Below, piece by piece: positions 11,300 through 20,394 of a stretch of DNA of 64,000 nt. Source of the DNA: Delphinus delphis (Eukaryota > Chordata > Mammalia > Artiodactyla > Delphinidae); contig NC_082694.2 of assembly GCF_949987515.2 (NCBI RefSeq), positions 67,082,080-67,146,079 on the forward strand, in the 5' to 3' direction. Positions within the stretch are counted from its first letter, which is position 1. The number at the start of each line of letters is the position of its first letter. The position numbers were made by a program, and so were the translations under genes. The notes beneath the pieces were generated by a model that made no database searches, was not told the DNA's origin, and saw only the letters and a list, made by a program, of their open reading frames with translations.

Positions 11300-11862
11300 T
11301 GTCCTTCCATCTTCTTAACAGGGTCTTTTGCAGAGCAGAAGTTTTTAAAGTTGATGAAATCCAAATTATCAATTTTTCCTTTAATGGATAGTGTTTTTGA
11401 CGTCAGGTCTAAGGTTCTTTGCCTTGCCCTATATATCCAAAATTTTCTCCTATATTTTTTCTCAGAGTGTTATATTATTTCATCTTCCATAAGTCCATGA
11501 TCCATTTTTAGTTAATGTACAATTGCTCCAAGACCATTTGCAAAGCCTATCCTTCTTCCATTGAATTGCTTTAGCACCTTTGTTAAGAATATGGGCATGC
11601 TTTGTGTGGAGTCTATTTCTGTGTTCTCACTCTATTCCATGGATCTATGTGTCTGTCCCTCCACCAACAGCACACAGTCTTGATTACTATAGCTATATAG
11701 TATCTTGGAATCAATAGAGTGATTCTTCCCACTTTATTCTTATTTTTCAGAAGTGTTTTAGCTATTCTAGATCCCTTTTCTTTCTATATAAATTTAAGAA
11801 TAATCTTGTCTATGTCTACCAAAATCTTCCTGGGATTTCTATAGGAATTGTATTAGACCTTA

Positions 11863-12290
11863 TTATTAGTTTCCTGTGGCTGCTATAACAAATTACCACA
11901 AACTTGGTGGCTTAAAATGACAGAAATATGTTCTCTCAGAGTTCTAGAGCCAAAAATCTACAACTGAGCTGTCAGTAGGGCCAGTCTCCCCCAGGAGGCT
12001 CTAAGAGGGGAATCCTTTTCTTGCCTCCAGCTCTGGTGATTTCCAGAATTCCTTGGCCACATCACTCTGCTCTCTGCCTCTGTCATTACATCACCTTCTC
12101 CTGTGTTTGTATAATTGCCCTCTACCATAAGGACACTTCTGATTGGATTTATCCAACACTTGGATAATCCATAATGATCTCCCCATGCCAAGATCCTTAA
12201 CTTAATCACATCTGCAAAGACCCTTTTTCCTTATAAGGTAATAGTTAATTTACAGATTCCAAGGATTAGGACCTGGTATCTTTGTGTTCC
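11863..12290 (-). mobile_element. MLT1-like solo LTR (ERVL-MaLR), antisense
   Basis: The reversed LTR begins 'TTAGTTTCCTGTGGCTGCTA' and 'TAACAAATTACCACAAACTT', continues with 'GTTCTAGAGCCAAAAATCTA' and 'TAATCACATCTGCAAAGACC', and ends near 'GGATTAGGACCTGGTATCTT'. No internal retroviral region flanks it, so it is a solo LTR. It interrupts the old L1, whose sequence resumes at about 12296. Confidence 0.78.
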
Positions 12291-13410
12291 TACTGTAAAC
12301 CTATATACATGTCAATTGGGGAAAATTGAGATCTTTACTATGTTGAGTCTTCTAATCCATGAATTTGGTATGTGTCTCCATTCATTTGGACCTTTTTTCA
12401 TTTCTTTCATCAGCTTTTTGTAGTTTTCAGCACACAAGTTATATACAGGTTTTGTTAGATTTATATATAAGTATTCAATTTTTTGAGCAATTGTAAATGA
12501 TACCGCATTTAAAATTTTGATGCCCATATGTCCATTGCAGATAAACAGAAATACAATTGATTTTTGTATGTTAATCTTGTATCCTGCAACCTTGCTAAAT
12601 TCACTTATTAGTTATGTGATTTTTTAAATTGATTCCTTGGGATTTTCTATGTAGACACTCATGTCATCTAAAAATCAGGGCAAATTCAGCAACCATTCAT
12701 AATAAAAACTATCATCAAAATAGGTACAGAAAGAACATAGCTCAACATAATAAAGGCCATTTATGACAGACTCACAGCCAGCATCATACTCAATGGTGAA
12801 AAGCTGAAAGCCTTACCACTAAATTCAGGAACAAGACAAGGATGCCCCACTTGTATTTAACATAGTATTAGAAGTCCTAGCCACAGCAATCAAGCAAGGA
12901 AAAAAAAAAAATAAAAGGTTTTCAAATTGGAAGGGAAGAGGTAAAACTGTCACTATTTGCAGATGACATGATACTTTATATAGAAAACCCTAAAGTCTTC
13001 ACCACAAACCTATCAGAACTAATAAATGAATTCTGCAGAGTTACAGGATACAAGATTAGTATACAGAAATTTGTTGCTATACAGTAATAATAATGAAATA
13101 TCAGAAAGAGAAAGTAAAAAAATGTCATTTAAAATTGCAACAGATTTAAAATCACATCAAAAAGAATAAAATACCTACGAATAAACTTAACGGAGGTGAA
13201 AGACCTATATTCTGAAAACTATAAAACATTGATGAAGGAAGTTAAAGATGATACAAAGAAATGGAAAGATATCCCATGCTCTTGGATTAGAAGAACTAAT
13301 ATTGTTTAAAAGGCCATACTACTCAAAGCAATTTACAGAATTAATGCAACCCCTATCAAAATACCCATGACATTTTTCACAGAACTAGAACAAATAATCC
13401 TAAAATTCAT

Positions 13411-14497
13411 GTGGAACCACAAAAGACCCTGAATTGCCAAAGCATCTTGAGGAAAAAGAACAAAGCTGGAAATATAACCCTCTCAGACTTCAGGCTATAC
13501 TACAAAACTACAGTAATCGAAGTGTGGTACTGGCACAAAAACAGACACGCGGATCAATGGAACAGAATAGAGAGGCCAGAAATAAACCCACACACCTATG
13601 GTCAAATAATCTATGACAAAGGAGATGATTATACAATAAAGAAAAGGCAGTCTCTTCTTCCCATCCAAATGGTGATGGGACAACTGGACAGCTACATGTA
13701 AAACAATGAGATTAGAACATTCCTTCACACCATTTACAAAAATAAACTCAAAATGGTTTAAAGACCCAAACCATAAAACTCCTAGAAGAGAACCTAGGCA
13801 GAATACTCTTTGACATGAATTGTAGCAATATTTTTTTGAATCATTCTCCTAAGGCAAAAGAAATAAAAGCAAAAATAAACAAATGGAACTTACCTAAACT
13901 TAAAAGCTTTTACACAGCAAAGGAAATCATTGACAAAATGAAAAGACAACTTACTGAATGGGAGAAAATATTTGCAAATGATGTGACCAACAAGGGGTTA
14001 ATATCCAAAATATATAAACAGCTCGTACAACTCAAGATAAAAAAAAAAAAAAAAAAAAACCCAATCAAAAAATGGGCAGAAGACTTGAATAGACATTTCT
14101 CCAAAGAAGACATACCAATGGCTAATAGGAACATGAAAAGATGCTCAACATCACTAATTATTAGAGAGATGCAAATCAAAACCACAATGAGATATCACCT
14201 CACACCTGTCAGAATGGCTGTCATCAAAAAGTCTACAAATAACAAATGGCAAAAGTATGTGGAGAAAAGGGAACTGTCCTACACTGTTGGTGGGAATGTC
14301 AATTGGTGCAGCCAGCTTGGAAAATAGTATGGGATTTTCTGTGTAGACACTCATATCATCTAAAAATCAGGACTTTGTTCAGGCTTTGTTTTTTTTCCTC
14401 AAGATTGCTTTGGCAATTAAGGGTCTTTTGTGGTTCGTCAAAAAAACTAAAAATAGAACTACCATATGATCCAGCAATTCCACTCCTGGGTATATAG
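13411..14497 (+). pseudogene. L1 ORF2 carboxy-terminal fragments (dead)
   Basis: Three open pieces carry familiar L1 ORF2p signatures downstream of the reverse transcriptase: [33 protein letters not shown] and [14 protein letters not shown] in the first, [14 protein letters not shown] and [13 protein letters not shown] in the second, and [13 protein letters not shown] in the third. Together they cover the thumb and cysteine-rich tail region. Frame changes, an 18-A run at 14041-14059 and the insert at 14331 separate them. Confidence 0.83.
14331..14438 (-). repeat. Composite antisense L1 insert inside the sense L1
   Basis: The sense L1 reads AAAATAGTAT up to 14330 and resumes AAAAAACTAAAAATAGAAC at 14439. 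Between these lie two antisense L1 pieces. 14331-14373 matches the outer L1 flank at 12639-12679 with only a couple of differences. 14374-14438 ('CTCAAGATTGCTTTGGCAAT', 'GGGTCTTTTGTGGTTC') comes from another L1 ORF2 region. No obvious target duplication bounds the piece. Confidence 0.75.
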
Positions 14498-16429
14498 CTG
14501 GAAAAAATGAAAACATTAATTCAAAAAGATATATGCACCCCAATGTTCATAGCAGCACTATTTACAATAGCCAAGACATGGAAGCAACTCAAGTGCCTAT
14601 CAACAGGCAATTGGATTAAGAAGATATGTTGTTTATATATATAATGGAATATTACTCAGCCATAAAAATAATGAAATTCCGCCATTTGCAGCAATGTGGG
14701 TGGACCTAGAGAATATTGTACTCAGTGAAATAATTCAGACAGAGAAAGATAAATACTGCATGATATCACTTATATGTGGAATCTAAAAAAGTAATACAAG
14801 TGAATGTATATGCAAAATAGCAACAGACTCACAGGTACAGAAAACAAACTAGTGGCTACCAAAGGGGAGAGGGAGAAATTAGGGGTATGGGATTAACAGT
14901 TACAAACTACTATGTATAAAATAGATAAGCAACAAGGATATGCTGCATAGCATAGGGAATTAAAGTCATTATCTTGTAATAACTTAAAATGAAGTATAAT
15001 CTGCAAAAATACTGAATCACTATGATATATACCCGAAACTAATATAATATTGTAATTCAACTATACTTCAATAAAAAATTCCATTTTCATAAAAAATAAA
15101 AATAAGGACTATTTTATTTCTTCCTTTTTGATACATATGCCTCTTATTCACCCCCCCCCCTTTGTTTTTGCCTTATTGTCCTTGCTATAACTTTCAGTGC
15201 TATATTGGATAGCAGTCGTTAGAGTGGACATCTTGTCTGTTCTCAACTTGTAAAGCATTCTGTCTTTTACCATTAAGTATGATGTTAACTATAGGTTTTT
15301 TGTAGACTTCTTTTATCAAGTTAAAAAGTACCCCCCTCTGTTCTTAGTTTCTTTAGAGTTTTTATCATGAATGGCTGTTGAATTAGTCTATTGCTTTTTC
15401 TACATCAATTGATATGATTATGTGATTTTTTTCTTTAGCTTGCCAATATGGTGGGTTATACTGATTGATTTTTGAGTGTGGAATCAGCTTTGCATCCCTA
15501 GAATAATTCCCACTTGGTCATGGTGCGTAGTTATTTTTATATATTGCTGATTTTTTTGGTCAATATTTTGTTAAGGATTTTTGCATATATATGCAGAGAG
15601 GATATTGGACCATAGTTTCTTTTTTTGTACTCTGTCTAGTTTTGGTATCAGGGTAGTTTTGGCTTTATAAGATGAATTGGGAAGTGTACCTCTTCTATTT
15701 TCTGGAAGAGATTATGTAGAATTGGTGTTAACTCTTCTTTAAATGTTTGGTGGGATTCTCCAATGAAACCATCTGGGCCTGGAGATTTCTTTGGGGGGAG
15801 TTTTTAAATGATGAATTCAATTTCCTTAATAGTTGTAGGGCTGTTCAAATTAATTATCTATTTCATATTGGAAAAATTGTGATAGTTTGTGGTTTTGAGT
15901 ATCGGTCTATTTTATCTACACTGTTAAACTGATATATGTGGAATTGTTTGTAATATAATCATATTATACTTTTGATGTCTGTGGGATCTATAGGATCCCT
16001 TGATTTGGTCTTCATATTGATAATTTGCTTCTTGCCTTTTTTTTACCTTTGTTATTCTTGCTGGAAGTCTGTCAATTTTATTGATCTTTTCAAAGAACCA
16101 GCTCTTTGCATTATTGATTTTTCTATTGTTTATTCTGTTTCCAGTTTTATTGATTTCTGCTCGTAGATTTATTATGCCCTTCCTTCTGCTTGTTTTGGGT
16201 TCATCTGGGGTTTTTTTCTTCTTTTTTTGGTTTCTTGAGTTGAGAGTATATGTTATTGATTTGAGAATTTTATTCCTTTCTAATGTAAGCATTTGGCGAT
16301 ATATAATTCCCTTTCAGGGATATTGGCTTTATCTGTGTCCCACAAACTTTGATATGTTGTTTTTCATTTTCACTCAGTTCAATGTATTTTAAGATTTCCT
16401 TTGAGAATACCTTTTGACCCACAGGTAGT

Positions 16430-16640
16430 TTTTAACGTGATAAAGCTATCCCACACCTGAGCACATACCCAAAGTGGAGCCTCTTCATGTTCTAAAGAAA
16501 ATTTTTGACATGATCATTGTTATGACTATGATGAAACAGTTTCTACCAGACAAAGAAGTGAGAAATGAAGCCCATTAAACTCATGAAGTAGGTCATCATG
16601 GACTCAGTTCACCCCCAACCCAAGGTGCAGTATGTACCCC
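16430..16640. other. Short unclassified block between L1 and LTR
   Basis: About 200 bp with a purine-rich, possibly coding-like look ('GAAGTGAGAAATGAAGCCC') but no open frame of useful length and no repeat family I can name. A scrap of a processed pseudogene is possible, but I cannot identify a parent. Confidence 0.35.
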
Positions 16641-17172
16641 TGCTGTCTAGTCTGCTGGGGATGTCATAACAAAATACCATAGACTGGGGGGCCTGAACAG
16701 TGGAAATTCATTTTCCCATAGTTCTTCAGGCTAGAAGTACAAGATCAGAGTGCCAGCATGGTTGGTTTCTGGTGAGAGCCTTCTTCCAGGTTTGCCAGTG
16801 GTCACCTTTTCACTGTGTCCTCACGTATATGAGAGTGAGAGAGATCTCTTCCTCTTAAAAAGGCCACCAATCCTATTGGATTAGGGCTCTACCCTTCATT
16901 ACCCTTTTAAACCTTATTTATTTAAACTTTATTTAACTTTATCTTAACCCTGTTCAACCTTAATTGAACCTTAATTATTTAACATTAATTACCTCCTCAA
17001 TCATGTAAATTTAACCTTAATCGCTTTCTAAACTTAACCTTATTTACCTCCTAAATTACCTAAATTTAACCTTAATTACGTCCTTAAAGCTGTATCTCTA
17101 AATACAGTCACCATGGGGGCTAGGACTTCAACATATGAATTTGTGGGGGAGTGACACAATTCAGTCCATAGC
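16641..17172 (-). mobile_element. MaLR LTR, antisense, with internal tandem expansion
   Basis: The reversed LTR starts at 'GTCTAGTCTGCTGGGGATGT' and 'AACAAAATACCATAGACTGG', passes 'CACTGTGTCCTCACGTATAT', and ends with 'GGGGGCTAGGACTTCAACAT', 'ATATGAATTTGTGGGGG' and 'ACACAATTCAGTCCATAGCA'. Those are the landmarks of MLT1/MST LTRs. The middle, normally a single 'CTAATTACCTCC' stretch, has become about 185 bp of degenerate tandem units (16905-17090). Confidence 0.8.
16905..17090. repeat. Degenerate TTAACCTTAATTACCTCC-like tandem array
   Basis: Successive variants of AACCTTAATTACCTCCTAA recur about seven to nine times with changing length (roughly 20 to 32 bp). Examples are 'CAACCTTAATTGAACCTTAA', 'TTTAACCTTAATCGCTTTC', 'TTAACCTTATTTACCTCC' and 'TTAACCTTAATTACGTCC'. 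The unit matches the polyadenylation-distal part of the surrounding LTR, so the array grew from LTR sequence by slippage. Confidence 0.7.
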
Positions 17173-17389
17173 AGCTACATTCCCACCAGCCCTATACCCT
17201 GAGAGTAGAACCTGGCTCTCTCGGCTCTCATGGGCTCAGTTCAGCATCACTCACTTTTATTGACTTCGTACTTCATGCAAAGTTATGCACCAGACAGCAT
17301 GGAAGTGGAAAGGGAGAAGTCTCAGCCTTTAGGAGTTTACCACCTACTCTAGGTAGAGACTTGCAGAAACTCTCTGCAGGAGGCAGCTC

Positions 17390-17575
17390 TAAGAGACAGA
17401 TCTGGACCCACCTCATGACTCCACCACTTACTAGTCATGTGAGACCTGTGCAGTTCACTTATTTTCACCCTTATATGCTAATTAGAGACAATCCCTATTC
17501 TGCCTGCCTCAAAGGGTTAGGATGATCAAACGAGGTATGCACGGGAAACACAAATGAAGTGCTTTGCAAAGTTGC
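17390..17575 (+). repeat. MIR SINE, sense
   Basis: Sense landmarks are 'CCACCACTTACTAGTCATGT', 'GTGAGACCTGTGCAGTTCAC' (from GTGTGACCTTGGGCAAGTC), 'CTGCCTCAAAGGGTTAGGAT' (from CTCATAGGGTTGTTGTGAGG) and 'GAAGTGCTTTGCAAAG' (from TAAAGCGCTTAGCACAG). Confidence 0.75.
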
Positions 17576-17685
17576 CACATGGGAGAAAATGGGGATTTGA
17601 TTCACATTGTGGGAGCAGAGGATACATAGATCAATGGAGAGGAAACTGAAGCAGGGTACATGGGATGGGAGAAGAGGGTGTAGAG

Positions 17686-17913
17686 CAGCGGTCCCCAACA
17701 TTTTTGGCTGGTTGGTTTCGTGGAAGACAATTTTTCCACGGATGGTGGGTCGGGGGGAATGGTTCAGGCAGTAATGTGAGCGATGGGAGAGATGGGGTGT
17801 GGCAGATGAAGCTTTTCTCGCTTGCCCACTGTTCACCTCCTGCTGTGCGACCTGGTTCCTAACAGGCCACGGACCAGTACTGGTCCAAGCCGGGGGCGGG
17901 TTGGGGACCCCTG
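17686..17913 (-). mobile_element. MER1 / Charlie3-type hAT MITE, complete
   Basis: Terminal inverted repeats CAGCGGTCCCC and GGGGACCCCTG bound a 228-bp element. Internal landmarks are 'TTCGTGGAAGACAATTTTTC', 'GTTCACCTCCTGCTGTGCGA' and 'CAGGCCACGGACCAGTACTG', which are the reverse of the MER1 consensus. An exact 8-bp target duplication GTGTAGAG flanks it (17678-17685 and 17914-17921), the length that hAT transposases create. It encodes nothing and would have relied on an autonomous Charlie. Confidence 0.93.
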
Positions 17914-18034
17914 GTGTAGAGCATGGAAGGCTGTGTTGCAAGCTCTAAATTTCATTCTTAAGCAGGTTAACTGTGGAGTTCAATGCTTATTTTTCAGCTT
18001 TCAGAAGACCTTGACATCCATTTTCATTTGATGA

Positions 18035-18205
18035 ACAAATAGTGCTTTGAATTGCTCAGGGCAGATATTACTTTCTCAGTTTTAGCCGTTAAAAAAAAAA
18101 GAAGAAACTCAGAAAGGTTAACTAATTTGCCAAGGTCACAGAGCTAATAACTGGTAGAGCTGGAATTTCTAACTCCTATTCTAGTCCTTTGTCTACTGTC
18201 CCGCC
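18035..18205 (-). repeat. MIR SINE, antisense
   Basis: Reverse landmarks are 'AGAAACTCAGAAAGGTTAAC' (from GAGGCACAGAGAGGTTAAG), 'TTTGCCAAGGTCACAGAGCT', 'AACTGGTAGAGCTGGAATTT' and 'TTTGTCTACTGTC'. An A run at about 18090-18100 interrupts the unit. Confidence 0.8.
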
Positions 18206-18209
18206 AGCT

Positions 18210-19795
18210 GCTGTAGAAAGGCACAGCCAATCCCTTGATGGGATCTAGAATTAAAGCACATTTTCATTCTCACAGATTCACACATATTAGCAGAGCCAGA
18301 AGTAGAGGCTCATCCATGTTACCAAGATTTCCCTGATTGATTTCAATTCTCTTGAATTTATGAACAGCTTAGACTCCTACCTGGAATGATTATAAAGGCT
18401 AGGTTTCCTTTGATTTGTTTTTGAGTTAGTTTTAGACGTAGTCTTCATCATCCTCATCATGAGATATGCCCCAGGGGCCAAAAGCATCACTTATTCAATG
18501 ATATCTATTAATGAAAAATTTTCTTAAATGAATCTTAATGAACAACATGTATGATACAGAGAATGCATCAATGCTTTATAAATCTTAAAGCTCTCTATAT
18601 AACTGTAAGAGCTTGATATTCACTTATTTTTATGTAGTTTGTATATATTTAGTACAGTTTTACTTTGGTCATTTTATCTATAGACCCAGTGAATTGACTT
18701 TCTTATTTGAATATCTTGAAAATGTACATTTTTATATCCTGAACTTTCACAAAGAACCTAAAGTACCATGTACTACACAAATCACACCTAAATACATCTG
18801 TCTAAAGAGGGATTAGTAATAATGGATCCTTGGCCAATGTGATGCTGGGGCTTGAAAAGTTAGCCCACAAGAAAAAGTAGACATCAGTAGGTAACTAGGC
18901 TATGAGTCATGCAGGGTGAATACCAAAGTTTCTCAAAGACATAGATAACCAAATTTCAAAAGATCACTTATGATGACTGTAGTATATATTTCCTCCTATA
19001 TGTGTTTACTAAGTTAGCAAAGCATTAATCTAGGAGGACTGCTATAACATTTATTGTGATACCCTTAAGAATAATATTTTAAAAATTATATTAAAATTGT
19101 AAGTACCTAGTACACTCAGGTACTCAATGATTGCCAATCTTGATTCCATCTCTCTTTTTCTTCTCTGCTTTCAGTAAAAACATTTTCTTCTCATTTATGG
19201 TAGTTTGAGTGTCAAAGTCCCTGAGCTACCATATAACTCCCCAGTGCTTGGAATTAGAGACCCTGTACTTAGGCTTAATATCACTTTCAAAAAAGTGAAA
19301 TAAAATTCCTTATCTCTGATGGCTCCATTAATTCCAGAAAGTCCCTAAGGTTGCCTTTTAGCTACTGTTTTACTTTCCTCCTTCTTTGCAAGGAGAGACT
19401 TTTACTTTCTCCCCACTGGCTTTGGAAAAAGCCAGAAGAGAAGGAATATCTGCAGTCCACTTAGGGTACCTTCCTGTGCATCCACAGCTACTGTACTCCT
19501 ACCAAGTGCCTTCCACCTCACCCTCTTTCATGCCATTGCCAGCACTTTAAGGTACATGTGGCTATTAACGCTTAGTCAGGTTTCTGTCTAGACTCTGAAT
19601 TGTAGCTGTGGTGCCTCAGGAAGAAACTGACATAAACTACCTAAAAAATAATGTTTTACTATTTATGATTAAAGAACTTTTATAGGCAATGATGGAACAT
19701 AGAATGGGAGCTGCATTTGTTGGGTACACTACTGCCTCTAGGGTATGCCCATCATTTTATAGGTCTAGAAATGTGAGGCAACCTCCCAGGGTCAG
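18210..19795. other. No recognised feature (unique, AT-rich)
   Basis: No frame longer than about 67 residues occurs and none resembles a protein. A weak L2/MIR-like 3' scrap may exist near 19095-19150 ('ACACTCAGGTACTCAATGAT'), too short to call. Confidence 0.5.
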
Positions 19796-20030
19796 CTTGT
19801 TTTCAGTTAGCTTAATGGTTAAGACTCTGGGTGTGGAGTCAGACTGACCTGCATTCAGTTCCTGTCCCTTACCTGCTGCAGTGTGACTTACTGCTCTAAG
19901 ACTCCATCTATAAAATGGGAATAATAACAGTACTCACCTCAGAGTGTTGCTATCAGGATTAACGGAGATCATGTATGTAAAGGACTGCACAGAGCCTGGC
20001 AACTCAACAATATTGAATGTTGTTGTTGAA
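19795..20030 (+). repeat. MIR SINE, near full length, sense
   Basis: This is the best preserved MIR in the window: 'AGCTTAATGGTTAAGACTCT', 'GGTGTGGAGTCAGACTGACC', 'GCAGTGTGACTTACTGCTCT', 'CATCTATAAAATGGGAATAA', 'CAGAGTGTTGCTATCAGGAT' and 'GCACAGAGCCTGGCAACTCA' appear in order and at normal spacing. Confidence 0.88.
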
Positions 20031-20183
20031 AGATATATAGTGATTACTAAGTGGACAGCAATGCCTTGGATTGTGGTTTTTTGGAATCTGTGCTTGATGT
20101 AACAGAAATAACTACAAGAACAATTTAAGATTATTCAATTTAAGATTCTCCTGTATACCTTAGCTTTAAAAATCCTAAAAGAA

Positions 20184-20390
20184 GGGCTTCCCTGGTGGCG
20201 CAGTGGTTGAGAGTCCGCCTGCCGGTGCAGGGGACACGGGTTCGTGCCCCGGTCCGGGAAGATCCCACGTGCCGCGGAGTGGCTGGGCGCGTGAGCCATG
20301 GCCACTGAGCCTGCGCATCCGGAGCCTGTGCTCCGCAACGGAAGAGGCCACAACAGTGAGAGGCCCGCGTACCGAAAAAAAAAAAAAAAA
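20184..20390 (+). mobile_element. CHR SINE, short young form, sense
   Basis: The element starts GGGCTTCCCTGGTGGCGCAG, has the B-box-like GGGTTCGTGCCCCGG and the cetacean short-form body 'CGTGAGCCATGGCCACTGAG', and ends 'GAGGCCCGCGTACCG' plus 18 A. Target duplication: (A)TCCTAAAAGAA at about 20173-20183 and TTCTAAAAGAA at about 20394-20404. Most CpG sites are retained, so it is recent. Both strands have long open frames only because the unit is GC-rich. Confidence 0.94.
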
Positions 20391-20394
20391 AATT

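Larger units (their letters stand above)
12681..15107 (+). mobile_element. L1 LINE, sense, 5' truncated, inserted in an older antisense L1
   Basis: The element starts within ORF2 ('AAATTCAGCAACCATTCATA', ahead of the reverse-transcriptase active site), contains the active-site codons near 12955-12975 (TTTGCAGATGACATGAT, Phe-Ala-Asp-Asp-Met), the carboxy-terminal coding part and a 3' UTR ending ACTTCAATAAAAAATTCC. Frames are interrupted repeatedly (open pieces 13411-13701, 13815-14327, 14246-14497). The flanks TAAAAATCAGG (12669-12679) and TAAAAATAAGG (15097-15107) are a target duplication with one mismatch. A foreign 108-bp piece sits at 14331-14438. Confidence 0.88.
9720..16430 (-). mobile_element. 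Old L1 LINE, antisense, interrupted by nested insertions
   Basis: One decayed L1 in reverse orientation runs from its 3' region (about 9720) to the ORF2 reverse-transcriptase and linker region (about 16430). Segments are 9720-10518, 10718-10965, 11300-11865, 12290-12680 and 15108-16430, together about 3.3 kb. Minus-strand ORF2 fragments occur, for example at 15924-16292, where 'KTPDEPKTSRRKGIINLRAEINKTGNRINNRKINNAKSWFFEKINKIDRLPARI' type residues match the L1 region before the reverse-transcriptase fingers. All frames are broken. The gaps are filled by an L1 3' end, a CHR SINE, a MaLR LTR and a sense L1. Confidence 0.87.

Noticed and set aside
16905..17090. Regularly spaced repeats that might suggest a CRISPR array
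   Set aside because: Units are degenerate and of uneven length with no unique spacers, they sit inside a MaLR LTR, and the genome is mammalian.
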